Source of the DNA: Clostridiales bacterium Firm_11
GTDB lineage: Bacteria > Bacillota > Clostridia > Christensenellales > Aristaeellaceae
NCBI GenBank assembly: GCA_001604105.1
Contig: LVAQ01000024.1
Span: forward strand, 1-64,000
DNA: 64,000 bases
Direction of reading: 5' to 3'
How positions within the stretch are numbered: the first letter of the stretch is position 1; every line of letters starts with the position of its first letter. This document shows positions 54,663 through 63,300 of this stretch, one piece after another. Position numbers and translations under genes: made by a program. The notes beneath the pieces were generated by a model. That model saw only the letters and a program-made list of their open reading frames with translations, ran no database searches and was not told the origin of the DNA.

Positions 54663-55607
54663 CTAAAAAATGGAGGAACCGCGGATGATCTTGGCCGCGC
54701 CGTTTGCCACCAGCAACAATCCCAAACTGATGATGGACTTAAGCATGGATACCGTTGTGCCAAAGGAGAAACTGCCTCCCAGGATCGATATGTTGTATAC
54801 GTACAAATCCAGAACCTCGATACTTGATTTGTTGATGGCGTTTTGGAACACGTAGTATTGATCCATGCCGTTGTTAAGCAAATTCGCTATGGCCATCACC
54901 AGCAACACGAGAAATGTTGGCGCGATGCCCGGCAGTGTGATGTGCAGCGTCTGCTGGAAGCGGCTGGCGCCATCCACCTTGGCGGCTTCATACAGCTCCT
55001 GATCAATCCCAGCAATGGCTGCAAGGTAAAGTATGGCGCTCCACCCGAGCCCTTTCCACATGGACCAGAGCGTCATGGTAAGCCATACATTTTTGCTGGA
55101 CGCCAGTATATTCAGGGGTTTATCAATCCAACCCAATGCCAGCAACGCCTGATTGACCATCCCGTTATTCACATTGAGAAGCGCAAACGCCACCGCGTAC
55201 ACCAGCACCCATGAGATAAAGTTAGGCAGTGTCGTCAATACCTGTACGCTTGTACGGAATTTGCGGCAGCGAATCTCATTGAGCAAAATGGCAAAGATGG
55301 GCGCAATGCAGTTCACCAACAGACCCAGTCCCGAGATTGCCAGCGTGTTTACGATTACGCGCTTGATTTCCGCCACTTGATAGCTATTGGAAACAATAGA
55401 TTCAAACCAATACCAGCCAACAAACTGGGATTGCTCCAAAGAAAAACCGGGCTTGAAAATATAGAACGCATATCGCCAGCCTAACAGTGGAAGGTACGAG
55501 AAAATCAATACCAGTACCAGAAAAGGTAACAACATCAGAAAAAGTTTGTACTTCTCTGGTATGCCGTGTCGCAAACTATCCCTGGCGACGAGTCGCGATG
55601 ATTTCAT
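54663..55607 (-). CDS. ABC transporter permease, LplB/YteP type
   Basis: This 314-residue protein has six membrane segments and the EAA loop ELYEAAKVDGASRFQQTLHI near residue 205. The N-terminus contains KYKLFLMLLPFLVLVLIFSYLP, split across the first membrane segment. I chose ATG at 55607, with GGGAG 8 bases upstream. The ORF extends further, but the added codons overlap the divergent promoter. No ATPase gene is nearby, so a shared ATPase is expected. Confidence 0.9.
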   Translation of the reverse strand: MKSSRLVARDSLRHGIPEKYKLFLMLLPFLVLVLIFSYLPLLGWRYAFYIFKPGFSLEQSQFVGWYWFESIVSNSYQVAEIKRVIVNTLAISGLGLLVNCIAPIFAILLNEIRCRKFRTSVQVLTTLPNFISWVLVYAVAFALLNVNNGMVNQALLALGWIDKPLNILASSKNVWLTMTLWSMWKGLGWSAILYLAAIAGIDQELYEAAKVDGASRFQQTLHITLPGIAPTFLVLLVMAIANLLNNGMDQYYVFQNAINKSSIEVLDLYVYNISILGGSFSFGTTVSMLKSIISLGLLLVANGAAKIIRGSSIF

Positions 55608-55656
55608 GTAATTCGCTCCCATCCATTCTTGCACCGCTCCAAAATCATGTGCTTTG

Positions 55657-55665
55657 TGGTATAAT
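55657..55665 (+). promoter_or_regulatory. Extended -10 promoter of the sensor kinase gene
   Basis: TGG precedes TATAAT (55660-55665), a TGn extended -10 box. The kinase start is about 120 bases downstream. Its -10 box overlaps the candidate -10 box of the divergent transporter operon. Confidence 0.45.
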
Positions 55666-55693
55666 CTTAGCCAATCAGGAAACGTCGGGTCAA
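55664..55693 (-). promoter_or_regulatory. Candidate promoter of the Lpl-type transporter operon
   Basis: On the minus strand TTGACC (55693-55688) and TAAGAT (55669-55664) are separated by 18 bases. The -10 box is weak, as expected for a promoter that needs an activator such as the YesN-like regulator nearby. Confidence 0.4.
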
Positions 55694-55788
55694 TGATGAT
55701 TTCTTTGGTTGTGATGCGCATATCTCTGATGTTCACTTTCACAGTGCCTATGCAAAGCACACACTACTTGCAGCAAGGGGGATTTCCG

Positions 55789-57567
55789 TTGACATTTGCG
55801 CTCAGGAAGCAATGGCAGCATCTTGGGATACGAACAAAAGCGATCACGACGCAGATCATCATGATCATCGTGCCCGTATTTTTATGCACAGTCCTGATTG
55901 TCAATCAGCTTACAGAGGAAAGCCGGAACGATACGGCCGTTGCATCTTACCAGTATTGCCGCTATATAATTCAAGAGCTGGATACGAGCATCCGGCAGTT
56001 GGAATCGATGGCCAATACGTTTTCGGGTAACAAATACGTACGCGAATATGTAGCGATGGAGCCGGGCGAAGCACAGGAAGCATTCTATCAGGCACACATC
56101 TATCATCTGCTGATGTATGCCTACAACCGATACCTGCCCACGCACGATATCCGGATACTACCACAGACGACTCTGGAAGATATCGACACTGCGCGTTTGG
56201 TAACGCATTTTCGCGGTAAAAACCGGATGTGGGCGTTTGATTTGAGCGATCCGTATCATCCTCAGGTGTTCTTTTACTATCAGTTTACCGGGTTCCAATC
56301 CCAGCAGGCGGTGCTTTGGTTTACCCCATCGCCCAGCATTATTACGGAGTCCACCTATTATGTCAGTTCGATCCTGAAGCAAAATGCTGCCGTTTTCTCT
56401 ACGGATCACACGCTCATGTTTGTTCCCGAAGCGCTGATGCCCTGGCAGCATGAACTGTTTACGAAGCTGGCAAAGAACGGTGTTGAGGGCTATACGGCAC
56501 TTAATGATCAACAGGTCGGCTATGTTATCCGCAGTGAAACGCTGCCCATCATGTTTGTTTCCTATCAACAACTGGGCAATGTACAGCTGCCATGGAACCG
56601 GCTGCTGCTGATACTGCTCTTGTGCCTTGTGCTGGTTGTTGGCAGTGTTTTTATCTCCTATATCACCTTTGTCAAGGGGATTGCGCTGCGCGTCGTGCAG
56701 CTGTCTCATGACTGTGAATCATTGGAACTCAACAATTTAGGCAAACGCTCCGCTCAATTGGCTGTGACGGTTCGCGGGAATGATGAAATCGCCAGCTTGT
56801 CCGAATCCATCAATACCATGCTGCGCCGCATCACAGAGTTGACACGCCTCAACGAGGAAGAAGTGATGGCGTCCCAACGCGCCGCTTATGATATGCTTGC
56901 CGCGCAAATCCAACCGCACTTCATCTACAACACCCTGGAAAACCTTCGGATGATGGCCGAGAGCAACGATGATGAACCAGTCGCCGATATGCTTTATGCG
57001 CTCGGCCGCATGCTTCATCTAAGCATCAGCGACGCCACTTCCACCGGCGAAGTACGTACCGAGCTTGAACATGTGCAGCTATACCTGCAATTGCAGGCGA
57101 TGCGCATGAACGGCAACCTGACGTTCACCATCGACCCTGTACCGGAAGACATCGCACAGGTTCGCTGCCCACGCTTCTTGTTGCAACCGATTGCCGAAAA
57201 TGCAATTAAGCACGGCTTCCAAAAACGAAAAACACCGGGGCGTATCGAAATCTCGTCCGGTGTATATGAAAAGGGCATCTATCTACGTGTGAAAGATGAT
57301 GGCGCCGGTTTTACCGCAGAAAGACTACAGGAAATCCACGAAGCCTTAACCGCTAACCAGCCCATCAGCAATACACGCGGCGGCATCGGTTTGTTGAATG
57401 TCAATACCCGATTGCGCATGTTCTATGGTCCTGATGCTGGCATCACGCTAGAAAGCGCACCCTCGCAAGGCTCCGTATGCACCCTGTGGCTTGTGATCAG
57501 CGAGCAAATCCCGTCTCAAGCACAAAATGGCGATACTTCCCCGGCGTCTGCTTCGCGTACTTCTTGA
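55789..57567 (+). CDS. Sensor histidine kinase (YesM family)
   Basis: This 592-residue kinase senses an extracellular signal, presumably a sugar. Membrane segment 1 is at about residues 20-42 and segment 2 at about 265-290 (LLLILLLCLVLVVGSVFIS), with the sensor domain between them. A HAMP linker follows. The phosphorylated His is 377 in IQPHFIYNTLENL, and the ATP-binding motifs are ENAIKHG, DDGAGF and GGIGLLN. I chose TTG at 55789, because AAGGGGG lies 6 bases upstream and no in-frame ATG is near. Its 3' end overlaps the convergent regulator gene by 71 bases. Confidence 0.87.
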   Translation: MTFALRKQWQHLGIRTKAITTQIIMIIVPVFLCTVLIVNQLTEESRNDTAVASYQYCRYIIQELDTSIRQLESMANTFSGNKYVREYVAMEPGEAQEAFYQAHIYHLLMYAYNRYLPTHDIRILPQTTLEDIDTARLVTHFRGKNRMWAFDLSDPYHPQVFFYYQFTGFQSQQAVLWFTPSPSIITESTYYVSSILKQNAAVFSTDHTLMFVPEALMPWQHELFTKLAKNGVEGYTALNDQQVGYVIRSETLPIMFVSYQQLGNVQLPWNRLLLILLLCLVLVVGSVFISYITFVKGIALRVVQLSHDCESLELNNLGKRSAQLAVTVRGNDEIASLSESINTMLRRITELTRLNEEEVMASQRAAYDMLAAQIQPHFIYNTLENLRMMAESNDDEPVADMLYALGRMLHLSISDATSTGEVRTELEHVQLYLQLQAMRMNGNLTFTIDPVPEDIAQVRCPRFLLQPIAENAIKHGFQKRKTPGRIEISSGVYEKGIYLRVKDDGAGFTAERLQEIHEALTANQPISNTRGGIGLLNVNTRLRMFYGPDAGITLESAPSQGSVCTLWLVISEQIPSQAQNGDTSPASASRTS

Positions 57568-58807
57568 ACATGGTGTAAAAATGCCGCAGCGAAACAAAAC
57601 CGTTACGTTGCGCCACTTCCTCAAACGATGCGTTGGGGTTATCCAGAATGAATCGGCAGGCCATATCTACGCGCAGTTCGTTCAAGTATTGGATAAAGCT
57701 TACATCCATTTCCTTCCGGAACAGCGTTGTAAAGTAGTTGGCTTGTAAATAAACATTGGTCGCGGCTTGCGCAAGGGTAATCGACTCCCTATAATGGGAT
57801 TGTACCCAGTGTATCGTTAACCGGACGTCCGCGGAATGTGGCGTGACCAACGGCGGCAGTGAACACAGCAAATCTGCCAGCGCCTGCGCGTCTGTCTGAT
57901 TGCGTACACATGCATCGGCAATCTCCACCACACGGCGGAATGGCAACCGCAGGCTCACGGCTGTGCAAAACGTATCCAGCGCCATTGGCGGGTTTCCTTC
58001 CGGCGTCATATGCTTGAGCAGGCATTGAGCCGCTTCCAGATGCCGCGGCGGCGTAGAGCAAAACAAGGCCACGGCGTTGCATGGCTGGCCATCCCCTTCG
58101 CTCATCGTATGCGCGAATTGCTGATGCAGATACGCCGGGTCAAACGGGGCAGCCTCGAAACTCAATATGGTTTCAACACGTTCAAGCATCGTTTCCAAGC
58201 TGCTCGGCGCGGCCTGTTTGGCCAAATACAACCAGCAGCTTTGATCCAGGTTCCACAGCTCTACCGAAAGCGAAAAAAGCTCGGCGATCTCAGGCGGCAG
58301 CGCCGCTTGCTTCTCCCTGTAGCGAACTACCAGCGCCGTGCGGTACTCGCCTGCCAGCGCATTCAGCGCCGCGTCTTCACTGCCGTAAACCGCGCACAGG
58401 CGCAACACACCCGGCAATTCTTCCGCAGCTCTGTGCTGCATCTCCGCCAATCGATCCCGCACATGATCTACCAGCCGGAACAGCTCGGCTTTGTTGACGG
58501 GTTTCGTTAGATACTCTGAAACCTTGAGCCACACGCTCTGCTTGACCAGCTCGATATCATCAAGCCCCGTCAGCACCGCATAGAAGCGCAGCCCCAGTTC
58601 CCGCACCTGCTCAATCAGCTTCAAGCCATTCATCTGCGGCATGCGAATATCGGTAATCAACAGATCCGGCATGCTGATGCTGATTGCTTCCAGCGCATCC
58701 TGCGGATTCGTGTATGCTTGAATCTCTATCCCGGGATACTGTTTGCTCAGGATGCGCGCCAGACCGGTTACGATCCACTGTTCATCATCAACCAGAACAA
58801 CCTTCAC
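57497..58807 (-). CDS. Response regulator with AraC-type output (YesN family)
   Basis: This 436-residue regulator has an N-terminal receiver with phospho-acceptor Asp 53 (DLLITDIRMPQMNG) and Lys in YLTKPV near 104. The C-terminal AraC helix-turn-helix covers residues 335-430: ITLAQAATNVYLQANYFTTLFRKEMD, in two parts, then FEEVAQRNGFVSLRHFYTMFKKY. It probably activates the adjacent sugar operons with the YesM-like kinase. I chose GTG at 58807, with GGAGG 8 bases upstream. The middle 200 residues are a variable linker. Confidence 0.9.
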   Translation of the reverse strand: MKVVLVDDEQWIVTGLARILSKQYPGIEIQAYTNPQDALEAISISMPDLLITDIRMPQMNGLKLIEQVRELGLRFYAVLTGLDDIELVKQSVWLKVSEYLTKPVNKAELFRLVDHVRDRLAEMQHRAAEELPGVLRLCAVYGSEDAALNALAGEYRTALVVRYREKQAALPPEIAELFSLSVELWNLDQSCWLYLAKQAAPSSLETMLERVETILSFEAAPFDPAYLHQQFAHTMSEGDGQPCNAVALFCSTPPRHLEAAQCLLKHMTPEGNPPMALDTFCTAVSLRLPFRRVVEIADACVRNQTDAQALADLLCSLPPLVTPHSADVRLTIHWVQSHYRESITLAQAATNVYLQANYFTTLFRKEMDVSFIQYLNELRVDMACRFILDNPNASFEEVAQRNGFVSLRHFYTMFKKYAKQTPGKYRHFVLETGFAR

Positions 58808-58844
58808 ATGACAGCCCTCCAAAACAAAGAATTCATCATCCAGA

Positions 58845-58873
58845 ATTATAGCTTTACACATTGAAAAAAGCAA
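58845..58873 (-). promoter_or_regulatory. Promoter of the YesN-like regulator gene
   Basis: On the minus strand TTGCTT (58873-58868) and TATAAT (58850-58845) are separated by 17 bases. The GTG start is about 38 bases downstream. It overlaps the divergent promoter of the GH5 gene. Confidence 0.65.
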
Positions 58874-58889
58874 TTGCACAGCGTATGCT
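58861..58889 (+). promoter_or_regulatory. Promoter of the GH5-GH42 operon
   Basis: TTGAAA (58861-58866) and TATGCT (58884-58889) are separated by 17 bases. The GH5 start lies about 54 bases downstream. The -35 regions of both divergent promoters overlap on opposite strands. Confidence 0.6.
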
Positions 58890-58942
58890 TCCCCCAGATA
58901 GATGATCCCAAACAAAATTTTAGATCAAAGGAAGCGAGCATT

Positions 58943-59986
58943 ATGAAAACACCCTTATCCATGTACAAGTGCGGCATCAACCTGGGTAATAGTCTGGACG
59001 CTTTCAAAGAGGGCGCGTCTGATACGGAGATTTGCTGGGGAAACCCCAGAATCACAGCGGAAATTGTGCAAATGTATGCCGATGCTGGGTTTGATCTGCT
59101 GCGCCTCCCCGTCACCTGGGGCGCACACATAGGTCCGGCGCCGGATTATCTGGTGGATCCGGTCTGGATGGCGAGGGTTCGCCAGGTTGTGCAATGGGGG
59201 TTGGATGCGGGTATGTCCGTGATGCTCAACGTACATCACGATAATCCATGGCTACATCCCGAACTGAGCACGCTGGTTGATACATTGCCGAAATACCGCC
59301 GTTTGTGGCAGCAAATTGCCGCGGCTTTCTCCGATATCGGCGATGCGCTTTTGTTGCAAGGTACCAATGAACCCAACTTGATTGATGGGGAAAACTGCAA
59401 CGAAGGCAGCGGCAACCGCAATGTACGCGCCGCGATTAACGCGCTCAACCACACCTTCGTGCGCACGGTACGGGAAATGGGCGGCAATAACGCCACCCGT
59501 TGGCTTTGCATCCCGGGGCTGGCTGCGCGCCCGCTGCCTGATTGCCTGCGTGATTTCATCGCCCCCAAAGATGACCGGTTGATCTACACCATTCACGCCT
59601 ATGTGCCGGATCGCTTCGCCTTCAGCCGCAACACACAGGAAGATACGGCTTTCTTTGATGAAAAGGCGCGCGACGAAGTACGCGAAATGTTTCTGGACAT
59701 CAAGCGGTACGCAATTCCGCACGGCTTGCCCATTATGATGACCGAGTTCGGCGCCGTTGCAAAGCATTTGCCGGATGGCAACACCGTCAACGATGCCGAG
59801 CGCGTCAAGTTTACCAGAACGTTTGTGGCGTGCGCCAATGAGTTGGGCATACCGTGCGTATGGTGGGATAACAATTATTTCGCCGATGGCGGGGATGAAC
59901 TCTTTGGCCTGTTTGATCGCAAAACACGCACCTGCAATAGCCCGACAGTCGTCGCGGCGCTGTTGGATGAAGCCAGCAAACGGTAA
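58943..59986 (+). CDS. Glycoside hydrolase family 5 (endoglucanase-like)
   Basis: This 347-residue enzyme is a GH5 (beta/alpha)8 barrel. The acid/base Glu is 143 in QGTNEPNLIDG, and the nucleophile Glu is 268 in MMTEFGAVA. Other marks are GINLGNSLDAF (11-21) and RLPVTWG (54-60). Family members cut beta-1,4-glucan or mannan. This one has no signal peptide or binding module, so it probably degrades short imported oligosaccharides. ATG at 58943 follows AAAGGAAG. It is the first gene of the plus-strand operon with GH42. Confidence 0.9.
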   Translation: MKTPLSMYKCGINLGNSLDAFKEGASDTEICWGNPRITAEIVQMYADAGFDLLRLPVTWGAHIGPAPDYLVDPVWMARVRQVVQWGLDAGMSVMLNVHHDNPWLHPELSTLVDTLPKYRRLWQQIAAAFSDIGDALLLQGTNEPNLIDGENCNEGSGNRNVRAAINALNHTFVRTVREMGGNNATRWLCIPGLAARPLPDCLRDFIAPKDDRLIYTIHAYVPDRFAFSRNTQEDTAFFDEKARDEVREMFLDIKRYAIPHGLPIMMTEFGAVAKHLPDGNTVNDAERVKFTRTFVACANELGIPCVWWDNNYFADGGDELFGLFDRKTRTCNSPTVVAALLDEASKR

Positions 59987-60051
59987 GCAACGAAGGACAC
60001 CGCAAAAGTGCTTCCCCTACCCCATATCATGACTAAAGGAGCGTATTGGTA

Positions 60052-62094
60052 ATGGCTCAGTATCCATCCATTATGAAAGGTATGCCGGTTCTGTTACATG
60101 GCGGCGACTATAATCCGGAACAGTGGCTTAAAGACAGGGAAACCATCTGGAAGGAAGACATGGTTCTGGCACGTCAAGCCGGTATCAATACGCTTTCCGT
60201 CGGCATCTTCAGCTGGTCACATCTGGAGCCGTCGGAAGGGCTCTATGATTTTGCATGGTTGAATGATGTCATGGATATGCTTGCGCACAATGGCATCAAA
60301 GCGATTCTGGCAACGCCCAGCGGCGCAAGGCCGCCGTGGCTTGCCCAAACATATCCCGAAGTGCTGCGTGTGAATCACCTTCGGCAAAAGCAATTATACG
60401 GCGGCAGGCATAACCATTGCATGACTTCCCCCGTCTACCGTGCCAAAGTTGCGCACATGAATGAACAGCTGGCGCTGCGGTACGGGAACCATCCCGCGTT
60501 GGGCGTATGGCACATCTCCAACGAATACAGCGGCGAGTGCCACTGCCCCTTATGCCAACAGGCATTTCGGCAATGGCTGAAGGCGCGCTATGGCAGCATT
60601 GAAGCGCTCAATGATGCTTGGTGGAATCAATTCTGGGCACACCGCTATCAGTCCTTTGACCAGATTGAAAGCCCAACGGCACCGGCATGGCTGGGTGAGA
60701 ACGAAAACCATGGGATCAAGCTTGCCTGGAAACGCTTTACCAGCGATCAACATTGCAGTTTCTACCGCAATGAAATTGAGCCCCTTAAAAGAATCACCCC
60801 CGATATTCCCTGCACCCACAACATGATGAGCACCTATCCCGGGATCGATTATTATGCGCTGGGGAATCAGATGGATCGCATCAGTTGGGATAATTACCCC
60901 CACTGGACAGGCACGGAAGCGGATGCAGAAGTGTGCGCCGATACGGCTTTCCGCCATGACCTGATGCGCGGCACCGGCAATAATAAACCCTTCCTCATGA
61001 TGGAAAGCAGCCCCTCAGCCGTCAACTGGGATAGCCTCAACTCCCTGCGGCGTCCCGGCGCGATACTGTTGCAGGGCTTGCAGGCATTGGCGCATGGTTC
61101 GGATACGGTGCAGTACTTTCAGTTTCGCAAAAGCCGCGGCAGTTATGAGAAGTTTCACGGCGCTGTGGTCGATCATGTTGGCAATCACCATACACGCGTG
61201 TTTCAGGAAGTATGCGAGGTTGGCAAAGCGCTTGAAAAACTATCCGCCGTTACCGGCAGCACCGCGGAAAATCAGATTGCGCTGATCTATGATTGGGAAA
61301 ACCGCTGGGCGCTGGAAGACGCGCGCTTTGCCAGCGAGGAGAAGAACTACCCCGAAACCATCATCAATCACCACGCCGCCTTGATGAAAGTCGGCTACGG
61401 TGTGGATGTAAACGATCAAACCAAGAGCCTTGAAGGGTACCGACTGGTGGTGGCGCCAATGTGCTACCTGCTGCGGCAAGGGTTTGCCCAGAAGGTTCAG
61501 GCGTTTGTGCGTCAAGGCGGTACGTTTGTCATGACCTATGTTTCCGGCTACGTGGATGAAGAAGACCTCTGCTTCTTAGGCGGCTTCCCGGGGCCGCTTC
61601 GCGAGGTGGCGGGGATTTGGGCAGAAGAGGTGGATGTTCTTCCCGCCAAGCAAACAAACTCCTTCCTTTACCAAGGAAAAACGTACACCTGTCAAGAATA
61701 CTTTGAGCTTACCCATGCGGAAAGCGCCACGGTACTTGCCACCTATCAGCAGGACTTTTACGCGGGCTCTCCCGCGCTAACCGTCAACACTTATGGTAAA
61801 GGCTTGTGCTATCATATCGCCACCCGTACCGATCGTTCTTTCCTGACGGATTTCTATGGGCATATCACAGCGCAGGCGGGGCTTACGCCACTGCTTTCAA
61901 CCGTGCCGGACGGCATCTCCGTAACCAAACGCGTGGGCGAGGGCGGGCGAACCTTCCTGTTTGTCATGAATGCGCTGCCGTGTGAAAACCGTTTCCCTCT
62001 TGAACAGGCGCGTGTCGATCTGCTCACGGGAAAAACGCATGCAGGCATGGTTTCGCTGCCTCCGCGCGGCGTGATGGTATTAAGTGAGCCATAA
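60052..62094 (+). CDS. Beta-galactosidase (GH42)
   Basis: This 680-residue enzyme is a GH42 beta-galactosidase with three domains. The acid/base Glu is 158 in WHISNEYSGECHC, and the nucleophile Glu is 318 in LMMESSPS. The zinc site is seen as Cys 123, 163, 165 and 168. It removes beta-galactose from plant- or animal-derived oligosaccharides, in the cytoplasm. I chose ATG at 60052. TTG at 60046 lies nearer AAGGAG and cannot be excluded. It probably shares a transcript with the GH5 gene. Confidence 0.93.
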   Translation: MAQYPSIMKGMPVLLHGGDYNPEQWLKDRETIWKEDMVLARQAGINTLSVGIFSWSHLEPSEGLYDFAWLNDVMDMLAHNGIKAILATPSGARPPWLAQTYPEVLRVNHLRQKQLYGGRHNHCMTSPVYRAKVAHMNEQLALRYGNHPALGVWHISNEYSGECHCPLCQQAFRQWLKARYGSIEALNDAWWNQFWAHRYQSFDQIESPTAPAWLGENENHGIKLAWKRFTSDQHCSFYRNEIEPLKRITPDIPCTHNMMSTYPGIDYYALGNQMDRISWDNYPHWTGTEADAEVCADTAFRHDLMRGTGNNKPFLMMESSPSAVNWDSLNSLRRPGAILLQGLQALAHGSDTVQYFQFRKSRGSYEKFHGAVVDHVGNHHTRVFQEVCEVGKALEKLSAVTGSTAENQIALIYDWENRWALEDARFASEEKNYPETIINHHAALMKVGYGVDVNDQTKSLEGYRLVVAPMCYLLRQGFAQKVQAFVRQGGTFVMTYVSGYVDEEDLCFLGGFPGPLREVAGIWAEEVDVLPAKQTNSFLYQGKTYTCQEYFELTHAESATVLATYQQDFYAGSPALTVNTYGKGLCYHIATRTDRSFLTDFYGHITAQAGLTPLLSTVPDGISVTKRVGEGGRTFLFVMNALPCENRFPLEQARVDLLTGKTHAGMVSLPPRGVMVLSEP

Positions 62095-62313
62095 CCAAGG
62101 CAGCTGGCTCATTAAATGAGATACCCGCCACGATAGTTCCCCGAAGTTCCGTAGCCGCACCCGGTTATGCGCCCCCAAGGTAAACAACTTCGCCCTATGC
62201 CACCTTCACGACTGCCCGCTTCCCCATGCCTGCAACTGTTGTCATACCGCTTTCAGGTATGCGAGGCCATCAGAGAGATACATATAAAACAAGCGCGAGA
62301 GGACGGTTTCACA

Positions 62314-63300
62314 ATGGCGCTGATTGAAGTCGCCGGTTTGAAAAAGACATTTGTATACACCAAGAAGGAAGAGGGTCTCAAATCCTCCCTGCGCAGCCTC
62401 CTGCACCGCGAGAAACAGTACAAAGAAGCCGTCCAAGGGATTGATTTCACCCTTGAAAAAGGGGAGATGGTTGGCTTTCTGGGGCCCAACGGCGCGGGAA
62501 AAACCACCACACTCAAAATGCTATCCGGCATCCTGTTCCCAACAAGCGGCACGGCTACCGTAATGGGTTATGTGCCTTGGGAGCGGAAGAAGTCCTTCAA
62601 AATGCGCTTCTCCATCGTAATGGGTCAAAAAAGCCAATTATGGTGGGATCTCCCCGCCGTCGAATCCTTTTCATTGAACCGCCATATCTATGAGATCGAT
62701 GAGGCGCAATATCGAAAAACGCTGGGAGAACTGACGGAAATATTAAACGTGGGCAACCTGATGGGCATACAGGTAAGGCGTCTGTCTCTTGGCGAGCGGA
62801 TGAAAATGGAACTGATCGCATCGCTGCTGCATAAGCCCGAAGTGATTTTTCTGGATGAGCCCACCATCGGGCTAGATTTCATTTCACAGCAGCGCATACG
62901 GGATTTTCTACGGACGTATAACCAAAAGGAGCAAACGACGGTTTTGCTCACCAGCCATTCCATCGCGGATATCGAAAACCTGTGCCGCCGTACGATTATC
63001 ATCACCGAAGGCACCATTGTTTACGATGGCGCGCTCAAGCGCATCAACGGCTTGTTTGGCGCGCGCAAACGCATACAGGTTACCTTTGAAACAGAAATGG
63101 CCGCCCAGCAGGATCTATCCCGTTTTGGCAAAGCGTGCGGCCGCGATGGCGTGCAAGTCATTCTGGAGGTTCCCCACGCTCAAGTGCGGGAAATCTCCCG
63201 CGCGATGCTGGAAACGCTGCCGATTGTAGACTTCAACATTTCCGATATTCCTGTGGAAGAAGGTATCGCCCGCTTGTATTGCGGCGAGTCAAAGCGATGA
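62314..63300 (+). CDS. ABC transporter ATP-binding protein (ABC-2 exporter type)
   Basis: This 328-residue ATPase energises the permease encoded next to it. Walker A is GPNGAGKTT near residue 54, the signature is RRLSLGERMKME near 150, and Walker B VIFLDEPTIGLD near 178. It belongs to the COG4586 type, usually followed by two ABC-2 permease genes. The ATG at 62314 follows GAGAGGA. The stop overlaps the permease start (ATGA). The substrate is unknown. Confidence 0.92.
   Translation: MALIEVAGLKKTFVYTKKEEGLKSSLRSLLHREKQYKEAVQGIDFTLEKGEMVGFLGPNGAGKTTTLKMLSGILFPTSGTATVMGYVPWERKKSFKMRFSIVMGQKSQLWWDLPAVESFSLNRHIYEIDEAQYRKTLGELTEILNVGNLMGIQVRRLSLGERMKMELIASLLHKPEVIFLDEPTIGLDFISQQRIRDFLRTYNQKEQTTVLLTSHSIADIENLCRRTIIITEGTIVYDGALKRINGLFGARKRIQVTFETEMAAQQDLSRFGKACGRDGVQVILEVPHAQVREISRAMLETLPIVDFNISDIPVEEGIARLYCGESKR

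Noticed and set aside
55654..55788. 45-codon N-terminal extension of the sensor kinase
   Set aside because: It covers the divergent promoter region and begins with TTG without a ribosome site. TTG at 55789 has AAGGGGG at the right distance.
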